From Chamaecrista fasciculata (lineage: Eukaryota; Streptophyta; Magnoliopsida; Fabales; Fabaceae): a stretch of DNA of 64,000 bases. Under the pieces are notes generated by a model that saw nothing but the letters and a program-made list of their open reading frames with translations, was not told where the DNA came from and searched no databases. The translations under genes and the position numbers were made by a program. Below are positions 33,776 through 45,159 of the stretch, one piece after another (the stretch's first letter is position 1; every line of letters begins with the position of its first letter). The stretch covers positions 55,692-119,691 of the forward strand of contig QANZ01034009.1 of assembly GCA_003254925.1 (NCBI GenBank), read 5' to 3'.

Positions 33776-36700
33776 ATGTCCAGCTCAACAAAAGTTTTGG
33801 ATCCTGCATTCCAGGCTGTGGGTCAAAGAGTGTATCCTTAATACAATGGGTTAACTTTATTAGGAATATGTGAAAATCTTTTTTTTTTAAATCTTCCCCA
33901 TGGGAAAATTTCCAGTCATTAATGCTGAAATTCTACTGCTAGTATCTAATTGATGTCCTGCTATAAACACAATTTTCTCCTGGTTATATTCTTTAATTAC
34001 TACTTTTTATAGAGGGACTGAAATATGGAGGATTGAGGATTTTCAGCCCGTCCCATTGCCCAAAGCTGACTACGGAAAATTCTACATGGGAGATTCATAC
34101 ATTGTTTTGCAGGTGTGAGATATAGCAGATTTTCTTCATTTTCATTTATACATGATCTTAATTCATTAGATTGCAAGACAGCATATTGAATGTCCTGGAA
34201 ACAGATTTTCTGTTTATGCTTTCACAATATCCCTAATTTTCTTCTTAGTTCTGTTGAAATTGGGATAGTTGGACAAACAGACATAAAGACAACCATCATA
34301 ATAGGGCTCTAGATCAAAGTATACACTCAGAAAATAGATAGAAGATACTTATAATGGTATCTATAATCACAGAAATTTCAACTTTTGATACAAGGGGAAG
34401 GGGACAGCTTACATGATATACAACGATAATACAATTCTTACTCTTCTGACAAGATAGATTAAAGCCTGTAACAATTTCTGTTAATGTGTGGTAAGCTCGA
34501 TTTCTACTTTGGGTTCTCATTCTCTGCATATTTGCAGACAACACAAGGCAAAGGAGGCGCTTATTTTTATGATATACACTTCTGGATTGGAAAGGATACT
34601 AGTCAGGTAAGCTTTCACTTCACCTTCCATTATCTCTATGCTTTATCTTTTTCTTTATTCAGCTGCATTGGATTCTAAAATAGTAAACCTTGCAAAGTTA
34701 CATTTACTAAATATTAATTTGAGGAAATTTGTATTTTAGTTCTCAATAGATAGTGAATTTCAATTTAGTCCCTCACAGAAAATCATAAAACTCCTTTCAA
34801 TGTTACTCTTATTAGTTATACCCAAATTTCTTTCAATATTAATGACTAAATTAACATAATATCACTTCCATGCTTAGATTTTTATGTAAGTAAAAAAAAT
34901 CTTAAGTTAATATTCTCTTAATTGAACCATCAAATTATAAATAAAATTTTGGTATAAGGGTGACATTGCAAGGAATGTCATCGTTGAGGGACTAATTTGA
35001 TGGTAATGATCTTTGAAGGGTTAAATTGCTAGTCACCCTATCTGTTGAGGACTAAAATACAGTTTTTCTCTATTATTTTTTATTTTTTGTGTGTAAGAAT
35101 AACTACTACTTTATAGGTGTATTTATGTCTCTTTTGAGTGGCATTTTTTTTCTAATTATTTTTTAAGGGAAATTCAGATGGTCTGAACAATACATCTTTA
35201 TTTTGAGGAGGACTAGGTTACAACTTACATGGTTCACATTCTTGTTTCAAAATTCTTGAACCACTGCTTCTTGTAGGATGAAGCAGGGACAGCTGCCATC
35301 AAAACTGTTGAACTTGATGCAGCCCTTGGAGGACGTGCAGTGCAGTACAGGGAAATTCAAGGCCATGAATCTGACAAATTTTTGTCATACTTTAAACCAT
35401 GTATAATACCATTAGAAGGGGGTGTTGCATCTGGATTTAAGAAACCTGAAGAAGAAGTGTTTGAAACACGTCTGTACATATGCAAAGGAAAACGAGTCGT
35501 CAGAATGAAACAGGCATATGATTCTCTAGACATGAACTTAGTATATTTTGGTGCATATTCATTGATTGAACTTCTAACTTAGCAATTTTCTTGTGCAGGT
35601 CCCTTTTGCACGGTCTTCACTGAATCATGATGATGTATTCATCCTTGACACTCAGGATAAGATTTACCAATTCAATGGGGCAAATTCAAATATTCAGGAA
35701 AGAGCCAAGGCTTTGGAAGTAATCCAGTTTTTGAAGGACAAATATCATGAGGGGAAATGTGACATTGCAATTGTTGGTAAGGGCACATGGTTTCTAATTC
35801 TTTGTTCAACAGTCCAGTGAATGATTCCTTATTCCTGTCTTTCAGATGCTTATTCTTTATATGTTTCTAACTGTATATAATATCTACATTTTGTAGATGA
35901 TGGTAAGTTGGACACAGAGTCGGATTCAGGTGAATTTTGGGTCCTCTTTGGTGGTTTTGCTCCAATTGGAAAAAAGGTCATCAGTGATGATGATATTGTT
36001 CCAGAGACTACTCCTGCTCAACTTTATAGGTATGATGGTTTCCTCTTCTTATCTTCTCTTTCCCCAATTCCCGATGGCCCCTGTTTCAAAAGGATTTAGT
36101 AATGGGAGCTGGGGACTTTTAACCCAGACCGATTCTGATGGTCTGATAATTAGCTTGATTTGACTTTTCATTGTAGTATTTCTGATGGGGAGGTCAAGCC
36201 TGTTGAAGGAGAACTGTCTAAATCACTCTTGGAGAATAACAAATGCTATTTACTGGACTGTGGTGCTGAGGTATTTGTGTGGGTTGGCCGAGTAACACAG
36301 GTTGAAGAACGAAAAGCAGCATGCCAAGCAGCTGAGGTATTGATGTAGTAGCATTTACTGATTCATCTGTTGGTCTTAAGTGACTTCATTAACTTTGAGA
36401 ATATCTACAGGAGTTTGTTACCAGTCAAAATAGGCCTAAATCTACACGGATAACCAGAATTATTCAAGGTTATGAAACACATTCATTCAAGTCCAACTTT
36501 GATACTTGGCCATCAGGATCTGCTCCTGCAGGTGCTGAGGAAGGGAGAGGAAAAGTTGCAGGTGGGCTTTAATTTATTTTTCTTGTAATTCATTTCGGGA
36601 TTTGTGTCCAACTAGCCATCCTAACTATGTTTTTTTATGTATATCTAGCTTTGCTGAAGCAACAAGGTATGGGTGTCAAGGGAATGACAAAAAGTACTCC

Positions 36701-39700
36701 AGTCAATGAAGAAATTCCCCCGCTGCTAGAAGGAGGTGGAAAGATGGAAGTGAGTTTTTGTTCTTATTTTATAAATTCTTTAGCTTAATCAAATTGATAC
36801 CATTAAACATGTGACATTCTTTCTATTTTTCAGGTATGGCTGATCAATGGAAGTGCCAAGAATATATTACCAAAGGAGGACGTTGGTAAATTTTACAGCG
36901 GAGATTGTTACATAGTATTGTACACTTACCACTCCGGTGAGAGGAAGGAAGACTACTTCTTGTGTTGTTGGTTTGGGAAAGACAGCTTAGAGGTAATTTT
37001 TTTTATTCCAATTCGAGATCTAACTTTTATGCAGAATGTAATCTTTTGTTTGGCAGTAACTTAATTGAGTTAGCTCAACTAATTTAGGCATTAACTTTCT
37101 CTGTATCAATGCTCATAATGTGTAATGTGTAATGTGTAATGTGTAATGTGTAATGGTGCTTGTGCTTTGTTTCTGATACAGGAGGACCAAAAGATGGCTA
37201 CTCGATTGGCCAATACAATGTCTAACTCATTAAAGGGTAGACCAGTTCAGGTTTGTAATCTCAATGTCAAGTTGGGTTAGGCACTTGAAACATGTGTATA
37301 ATTGAAGTACTTTCTGCAGGGCCGCATTTTTGAAGGTAAAGAGCCACCACAGTTTGTTGCTCTTTTTCAGCCATTGGTGGTCCTTAAGGTAATCATGGTT
37401 TTATTGCTCAATGGCATATGGTGTTCTTTGATAACAAATGTAATCTAAACTTGTGAATCTGATTAGTATGATTGACCTATATAACTACTTTAGGGAGGCT
37501 TGAGCTCTGGTTACAAAAAATTAATAGCAGAAAAAGGTTTGCCAGATGAGACGTACACAGCAGAATCTATAGCACTTGTTCGAATTTCAGGGACTTCCAT
37601 CCATAATAATAAAGTGGTGCAAGTTGATGCAGTATGTGACCATTAAATTCTCCATTATATTACACCATACTGAAAAAGCTATAGCTCATCTTTTTGTGCT
37701 AGTCATTCTTAGTTGCATTATATCAATTGTGCTGTGCTTTTTCAGGTGGCAACGTCATTAAACACTACTGAGTGTTTCGTCCTGCAATCAGGCTCATCAG
37801 TTTTCACCTGGCATGGAAGTCAATGTTCTTTTGAGCAACAGCAGTTAGCAGCTAAAGTTGCTGAATTTTTGAAGGTACACTATTTTTTTGTAAATGTTTT
37901 GGATTATATTAAGTAATTGAAGCATGGAAAGTTGGAGCAAAACTAAATTGTAAAGTGCTGACATCAACTTGTGTTACTTGTACATGTTCAGCCTGGTGCT
38001 GTTTTAAAACATGCGAAAGAGGGAACAGAAAGCTCAGCTTTCTGGTCTGCACTTGGAGGAAAACAAAGCTACACCAGCAAAAAGGCCACTAATGACATTG
38101 TTAGAGATCCACATTTGTTCACATTTTCGTTAAATAAAGGTATTTTTTTTAAATTGTAATATTACTTATCTGCTTAGATGTTATGGAATTGCATTCTTAT
38201 ATACTGATATCTGAATTATTATTGTATTAATGGGAAAGTTGGAATGTTCTGACTGTTTATTTTGTTTTCTTCCTTTGCCACATGGTTTTCCCAGGAAAGT
38301 TTCAGGTGAGTTTGTGACTGAAATTTCATTATTTTAAGTTCCTCCCTTTAAGCTCGGAAACTTGAAGATGCTAACTTTGGATGTCTGTTTCGAATTAAAT
38401 TATATGATTTGTTCTTCAGGTAGAAGAGGTTCACAACTTTTCTCAAGATGATCTGTTGACAGAGGATATCCTTGTACTTGATACCCATGCTGAAGTGTTT
38501 GTTTGGGTTGGTCAGTGCGTGGACTCTAAAGAAAAGCAAAATGTTTTTGAAATAGGCCAGGTAGGCATGCTAAACAGTTTAGAATTTTGACTTACAATAT
38601 TTTATGTTGCATGATGATATACATGATTTATTCTGGATTTCTTTTTCTCCAGAAATATATAGATATGGCTGCATCTCTGGAAGGACTTTCTCCTCGTGTA
38701 CCATTATATAAAGTCACAGAAGGAAACGAGCCTTGCTTTTTTACAACATACTTTTCTTGGGATCATGCAAAAGCTACAGTATGTTTTTAGACCTAAGGAT
38801 TCCCGTTTTTGTTATTTATCTCGATATTTTCTAATTCATCATTCTCACTCTTTTAGTCACTAATTTCTACAGTGTCTGTAGACTTATTGCTAAAACGGAT
38901 CTTGTCATGAAATATATGGTTCACAATCTATTTGTTACTTTAAAATAAAAAAGTTTTGTTAGAGAGGCAAAGAGAGAAGACCAGCAGTCCACCAGAGTAG
39001 AGAATAAATATCCACCTAAACAAACTTGAAAATATGAAAATGAAACTTGGTCCCTAGCAGTTAACACAATGCAGGCCCCCCCATGCTGTTTGTGTTGGCC
39101 AAAAGTAGTTGCAAATTAGAGTAGCAGATATTGAGTTTTAATTCTTCAACATCCATGTGAACTTGAAGCTTCCTACAAAATGCTCTTTGCTGAGCAATCT
39201 GTTAAACTGTCAAAAGTCAAAGAACCGAGGAACCAACAATGCCATACCTAGCCTGAACTAGAGCTAATTTAGAGGGTAAACGATAAAATTCGTGTAGTCC
39301 TTTTTTTCTGATTTAAAAGTATATTTAAAATAATAAGACCTAATCGTTGTATGAGATGCTGAAATCAGAATATTGAGTATCTAGAACACACCAAATCCAT
39401 AGTTTATAGGCTTATAGTAACTTGCCATCTGAATTAGAACTACTTGATTATTGTAGTGTGTTTACATTGTACAAGTATATCAGATTAATGTACAATTTGG
39501 TAATGTTGTAAGGTGATCAGAGTTTTATATGAAAAGACAAACATGAAAGGCCAAAACCATGTACATGTACATGTACTGTTTTAATAACAGGTACATCTGA
39601 TTGTTATTTACTCATGCATTATTTTCATGGTGGATTGCAGGTTCAAGGAAACTCATTCCAGAAAAAGGTGTCATTACTCTTTGGGATTGGCCACGCTGCG

Positions 39701-42700
39701 GAGGTAAAAGCCTGATTTTTAAATAACAAAAAAGTGTGCTGGTGCACAGTAACTTGGTTTTAATCTTTTTGATATATATTACTATTGTTATTATTATTTA
39801 CATAAGCTGGTGTTAAAACTGGACTGTAATTGTTGACAAGTTAAGGTCCAATGATAATTTCATGTCAGGCCTCTTTGGCACCATTTATTTTTCTTGGAGC
39901 AATGCTGTTTGAAAAATGTTCTTGTTTAGAATGATGACACATGTGATATATGGCATACAACGTCCCAAAAAATGGTGAAACTTCTGAAACCTTTCGTAAT
40001 TTCTGTTCTTCAATTTGAAACATGCAGTCTCAATCTTATTTTCAAATTAAGCTGTGATATAGATGAAGATGTCATCAATGTATGGAAACGCTGCACTGTT
40101 TTCTTTCTTTCGCCAGCTCAGATAAGAGTGTTAATAAATTTTGCTGTTTGATGATAATAAAAAGTATATCATGTGCAATGAAGTGTATGATTTACATACT
40201 GATGTTGCTGCATTTTTGCCGCAATGTTATAGCTTTCTCTTAGATTGTATTAAAGACAGACAAAACTGAGATACACAGGATATCAGATATGTACATTTCT
40301 GGATCTCTGACAAGAACTATAATGAATTTGCATACGCAGAAGAGTTTGTAGAATAAATTATATGTTTTAACTAAATATTCATGCTTGTAATCTAAATCCT
40401 GACTAACTTGCATTATCTGGTCTTTATTAAAGAAACGCCAATTCCTCCGTATCCTTCTGTAATTGTGGTTTTCTTTCCTCCTTTTAGGCAGTCAGCCACT
40501 CTTCAATTTCAGCCAGTAACGTCTGTGAACATCTATTGACATTTTAAAGAAAAAAATGGGCATTATATAACCTTGTCATCATATTTTTTGAATCAATAAC
40601 ACCGTAATATTCCTCCGGATGAAATGCTGTCAGTTGTGGATATCATATATGAATTAGTTGATGGCATTGATTATTTGTAATGTTATGTTCCTCTGTCTGT
40701 TTAATAAGGCTTTGTTGATTCTGTTGACAGGAAAAGTCCAATGGGTCAAGTCCAGGAGGAGGACCAAGACAAAGAGCAGAAGCTCTAGCAGCTTTATCAT
40801 CTGCATTCAATTCATCTTCTGAGAGAACATCCAGTATGGTATGTTAAATTTCTCATAGATGATTTGCTAATTGCTAGCATTTCTTTAGTATTTTTAAAAT
40901 TATAATAATGATGATCTTTAAAACCAAAAGAAGGGCTTAATTGGAAGTTGAATGGCTTGAGCATCTTCACCCTTCAAAACATATCGGATGTTTAAAGGCT
41001 AATGGGTTCACACTTCAATTTTTCAAACCTTTTCAAATCATGGGTTTTTTTGGCCAAAGGAATCATTTGAGATAGTTTGTTCCACTTAATAATTTTTCAT
41101 TTCCCTTTTTAATTGTAATCACTTGCTTTTTTTTTTTTTTTGNNNNNNNNNNCTTTTTTTTTTTTTTTGGAAAAAAAGGGCTAATATTGCACCCTTCAAA
41201 CCCTCTTTACATGACATTCAATTAGTGAAGAGTGGAGTACCTTTCATTTTCAAGTTAAACTTTGAATCAATGAAATTGGTTGTCTTCTTCACTCCAATCC
41301 ATCCACCTGATTAATAACCAGCTTAGACAGTTCTCTTCAAAACTTCCAAACAAGCCTCTAGACCAGAGGGTGTGTGATTATCAAAAGGAATTCAACAACT
41401 TTTGGAAATTGAATTTCTTGAATCCTTTAGTTCTTTGTGGTTAATGGGATATTTGAGTAGGGCTAGGTGATAGGTTCGTTTCTTAACCAAAAAACATTAG
41501 AATCTTATTCTTAGATAATTATTTCTCCCTCGCTCACATTTGGGAATTTAACTGATTTATTTAATCAAATGGTTGTTGCCTGGTGACCAAGAGGTCAAGA
41601 GGTCACGGGTTCAAATCCTAGAAACAACCTCTCTGCGAAGCAGGGGTAAGGCTGCGTACATCTTGACCCTCCCCAAACCCCATCTAGTGGGAGTCTCGTG
41701 CACTGGGCCGCCCTTTTATTATTTAATCAAATGGTCCCAACTACCTTTCTAGCTAGTTTTGTCATTCTTATCAATTGAAAAGCTGTAATGTCATTATCTG
41801 AGCATTCCATCTTGTACAACACCAAAGTGGTTTGCTGGCCAAATGAACTATGGTGCATATATGAAGCAGTTTTTATGCAGTTGAAACCTTAACATTTCTT
41901 TATGGTGGAAATGGAAGTTTATTAATGACGTTTTAGCAGTCCTCTTATCCTTGTGGATGATAAATCATAATATCCTCTGTTGTCTCGAGAAAATTAGTGT
42001 TACGAGATGTCCTTTTGTGTTGTATTCTAAAGATTGCTCATTGCCTCGTCTGTTCTTTTCCTTCATCATTGCTTTTTGGTGTCTGTGTTGCTCTCTTCTT
42101 CCTCAGCTGATTATTACCCTTAATCCAATTAAATAATATTATGTTATTTAAATACAGTGCTCTGTTTCCACTTAGGCTACGCTCAGTAGTTGGGTGGGTG
42201 GAAACCTGGGTAGATAACATTTATTTTATTTCCAATGTAACTAGAAAAACAAAAGTTTGGAAGGAATTGGGTGCATCTGTCTAATTTTTCCACTTTCACA
42301 GGCACAAGATAGACTGAATGGACTTAGTCCAGGTGGTCCAAGACAAAGAGCTGAAGCTCTAGCTGCCTTAAACTCTGCATTTAATTCATCCTCTGCAAGT
42401 AAAACCATTGCTGTCAGGCCTTCTGCGACAACTCAAGGATCACAAAGAGCAGCAGCGGTAGCTGCCCTTTCGAACGTTCTTACTGCTGAAAAGAAGAAGC
42501 ATTCACCTGACTCCTCTCCTCCTGGAGCAAGCAGTAGTCCTCTTGCAGAGAGTAGCGCTTCTGGTAGAAACTTTAGTTCTCATTATCAATGCAAGATGTT
42601 ATTTTATCCATAAATGTGCTGGTGCTTATCCGTATTGCTAATTTCTTTGAGAAAAATGCCAGAACTGCTTGCTGCTCTCAGTACTTGGCAACAAGCTATC

Positions 42701-43743
42701 ATTTTTTTTCCTTGTTTTTCTTTGTTCTTTTTCTAAAACTGATGGTGTTTCTTCTTTTTCAATTTCAATTCTAATAATTCATGCCCGTTGGCTTTACCAA
42801 AGTGTTTAGCATATTAACCACGTGCATTCAAACTACAGAGACTGAATAATTATGTACTACTTTGTATGTGTCATTTTACTTTTACTTAGAATTTTTTTGA
42901 AACCCAGCTTTTTGATATGTAAGATGAGAAACTGCATTTACTCAATAAAATTTGTGCCGGCTTTTCCCCCTCAACCCTGGCTTCAAATCACATGCTAGAT
43001 TTGCTGTTGAAAACTCTCAGAATGTTGAAAACATAATTGCAAATATACTTCTCTATTGTTTGTACAATCAATTGAGTGCTTCTGATTATCTGACGAGTTT
43101 GAGTGATTGTGGCAGAAGCTAAAAGTGAGAGCGGTCATTCAGAGACGGAAGGCCCTGAAGTGGTTGCAGAAGCCAAGGAGACAGAGGAACTTCTGCCTGA
43201 AACTGGTAGCAATGGGGATTCAGAGCCCAATCAAGAAAATATTGAGGATGGGAGCACGTTCAGTTATGATCAATTAAAAACCAAATCTAGTAAACCTGTG
43301 TCTGGAATTGATTTCAAACGGAGAGAGGTTAGTATTTATTTGCATATTGTTGTCTTATGTATGTATAGTTGCTCTTTAAGATTTATTTTTGTCAAAGGCG
43401 TCTGGAAATATATTTATCAGATATTTAGATATGAAAAACTGTGAAATTTATTAATATAGTGTTATGTATATCTTAAATAACAAAGAATATATATTTTTTA
43501 ATATATTTGTCAAGTTTAAATTATATTGTAGGTTTTCAAGTGCTTGAAAAATTAAGATAACTGCCATACCAAACACTACCATCGGGAATGATATTAACAT
43601 AGTCTTTTGTTATTGATGTTGTATCTCAGGCCTATCTGTCAGATGAAGACTTCCAAAGTGTTTTTGGAATGACCAAAGCAGCATTCTATAAATTGCCAAA
43701 ATGGAAGCAAGACATGCAAAAGAGGAAAGCTGATTTGTTTTAG
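33776..43743 (+). CDS. VLN2/VLN3-like: Villin, VLN2/VLN3 type (actin filament bundling and severing)
   Basis: Plant villins bundle, cap and, with calcium, sever actin filaments. Twenty-three coding exons join in frame: 33776-33831, 34013-34112, 34538-34606, 35277-35513, 35599-35776, 35897-36029, 36177-36336, 36411-36561, 36649-36749, 36834-36992, 37182-37250, 37320-37388, 37494-37631, 37746-37874, 37992-38139, 38295-38305, 38420-38560, 38653-38778, 39641-39703, 40731-40838, 42302-42563, 43116-43327 and 43630-43743, for 977 residues (Arabidopsis VLN2 and VLN3 are about 965-976). Six gelsolin-like repeats span about residues 20-720 ([50 protein letters not shown]). A Ser-rich linker with two [11 protein letters not shown] repeats follows, then a C-terminal headpiece ending [16 protein letters not shown]. 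Exon 16 of this list is only 11 nt. The fourth coding intron has a GC donor. Introns hold a fold-back MITE, an Au SINE and an assembly gap. Confidence 0.97.
34729..35060. mobile_element. Fold-back MITE in a villin intron
   Basis: The left arm (about 34729: 'tgtattttagttctcaatagatagtgaatttcaatttagtccctca') and the right arm (its inverse ending 'ctgttgaggactaaaatacag') pair across the element, centred near 34895. It is non-coding and lies between coding exons 3 and 4 of this gene's list (34606 and 35277). Confidence 0.6.
37117..37154 (+). repeat. Tandem heptamer repeat (TAATGTG)n in a villin intron
   Basis: About five perfect copies of a 7-bp unit lie in a row between coding exons 36834-36992 and 37182-37250, about 30 bp before the acceptor. 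Likely length-polymorphic. Confidence 0.9.
38295..38305 (+). other. 11-nt coding microexon of villin
   Basis: CCCAG|GAAAGTTTCAG|GTGAGT has clean splice sites on both sides. It restores the frame between the exon ending at 38139 (phase 1) and the exon starting at 38420, and encodes the G-K-F-Q of NKGKFQVEEV, which is conserved in plant villins. Its length is well below the usual limit for exon definition. Confidence 0.9.
41042..41060 (-). repeat. Possible GGCC-A micro-insertion (weak)
   Basis: On the minus strand this reads CCTTTGGCC and then an A-run. The flanking match AATCAT (41036-41041 and 41061-41066) is only 6 bp, so the case for a target duplication is weak. Confidence 0.25.
41143..41152. 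other. Assembly gap (10 N) inside a poly-T tract in a villin intron
   Basis: Ten Ns sit between two long T-runs. Real length and content are unknown. The gap is intronic (40838 to 42302), so it does not touch villin coding sequence. Single Ns also occur at about 1032, 44504 and 47921, the last two also at homopolymer runs. Confidence 0.95.
41574..41718 (+). mobile_element. Au-type tRNA-derived SINE with 17-bp target duplication, in a villin intron
   Basis: The body has the pol III B box GGTTCAAATCC, then 'cctctctgcgaagcaggggtaaggctgcgtac' and 'agtgggagtctcgtgcactgggccgcccttt', the conserved core and tail of the Au SINE family of flowering plants. TTATTTAATCAAATGGT occurs on both sides (41557-41573 and 41719-41735), a perfect target duplication. 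The A box region at the 5' end is short, so the copy is probably 5'-truncated. It lies in sense to villin. Confidence 0.9.
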
Positions 43744-44310
43744 ACTTGGTTATTATGATGGTTGATATATATTATATTCTGCCGCTTTTGCATGCTAACA
43801 TATCTTTTTCATGAGATCCACTTTATCTGATGGATGGATAGTTGTGGTAATATTGTTACACCATGGTTGGATTCCTGTGGGTAGCATTTTGCTGTTGAGC
43901 TTTGATGGACATAATTAAAACTGTGGTTAGTGTCGAAATTGATTGTGGTGCTGCATGGAGAGTGAGTTTTAGTTTCTCCTTTGAAATTGGTTTTGCCTCT
44001 TGTAATGTTCACATCTTGTAGCTATGAAAACTGTGGACAGGCCCATTCTTTCATTTGGTCATCAAGTTTGTAATTTTAATACATGGTGTTGTTATGTTGT
44101 TATTGGTCTGGGAGGCGGGTGTATATGTACTGCTTTTTAATATTAAAAAAAAAAAACGAAAATTTGCTTGTTTGTTATTTGTGACTGAATATTATAGTTT
44201 TCCAATTACGATTTTATTATATTGTATAATTTCATCATCGTGGTCGTATTTTGCTACTTGTTATTGTTTAGGTTTTAGAATTGAATTGTACACACACACA
44301 CATATATATA

Positions 44311-44345
44311 CTAGGGGCTTTAGGGCACGCCAATATGCATGTAAC
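44311..44345 (-). mobile_element. Degraded Helitron 3' terminus
   Basis: On the plus strand A|CTAGGGGCTTTAGGGCACGCCAATATGCATGTA parallels the start of the copies at 4269 and 4448, but the hairpin is shortened. The body beyond this point does not match those copies, and no TC end is recognised. The listed end is only the matched part. Confidence 0.45.
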
Positions 44346-44825
44346 GTTTGAATTGATTTAAAGTTGATTATATTAAATTTTTATATTGATAAAAGAGTAA
44401 GTTTGGGACCAATTTGAGAAATTATGCAAATATGTAAGACTCATCTAAAATAAATAAAATATTTAGGACCAATTTGAAATTACCTCATATGGGAGAGTGA
44501 GTGNAAAAAAAAAAAAAAGTTACAACTTACAAGTATTTATTTGTATCTTCTTTAATGGTCAGAATTACGTCTTCTAATAATTTGGATAGCATTAATAGTT
44601 ATAAAGATATTAAAAATGATTGGAAATATACGACCTGAAATTATTGAAAAAGTGAACGAACAAAATCATAAGTTTGACAAGTTTAAAAACAAATACGAAT
44701 TTTTTATAAACAAAATAAGTAGTATTTGAAAATTAAGATTTGAAAACAAATTCGTGTAATGCAGTCCACTCAAATCAAATCCAAAATTAAGAAAAAAAAA
44801 ATAGTAACAACTTTCCTAATGTGCT

Positions 44826-44860
44826 AATTTAATTTAAGTTGGCCAAAAAATTTAATTTAA
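44826..44860 (+). repeat. GGCC-A micro-insertion with 12-bp direct repeats
   Basis: AATTTAATTTAA at 44826-44837 recurs at 44849-44860. The 11 bp between is GTTGGCCAAAA, the smallest insertion in the set. The repeat is low-complexity, but the inserted motif is the same as at 50565-50580 on the other strand. Confidence 0.55.
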
Positions 44861-45159
44861 TAACTTTATATCAAAGTAGACGATGAACTAGAACCATTGA
44901 ACCAAGGCAGAATAAATGTATACGACTGTATATGACAACTATTTTCTGTCTAATTGCATTTTTGTCTTCTTTATCGCATTTGGGTTAATCGAAATCATAA
45001 AACCCCATGAAAAACAAGAAATTTTTGTGGCTGCATACATTTTCCCAACAGCCTACAGTTCTACATCATCAAATCATACTCGTACAAATCTCAACTGTAT
45101 CCTTATTTTTATTATTTTTTTTCAATTTTGTTTGGTTTCACAAATCAGTGAAATCACAA

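Larger units (their letters stand above)
43744..45159. other. Villin 3' UTR and spacer with a Helitron 3' end and a micro-insertion
   Basis: The villin 3' UTR probably ends near 44150. A degraded Helitron terminus starts at 44311 (CTAGGGGCTTTAGGGCACGCC, compare 4269). Its other end is not found. A GTTGGCC-A micro-insertion lies at 44838-44848. The open frame at 44916-45218 overlaps the next gene and has no support. Confidence 0.45.

Noticed and set aside
39085-39105. TTGGCCAAAA in a villin intron as another micro-insertion
   Set aside because: The motif is present but no target duplication flanks it, so it may be chance.
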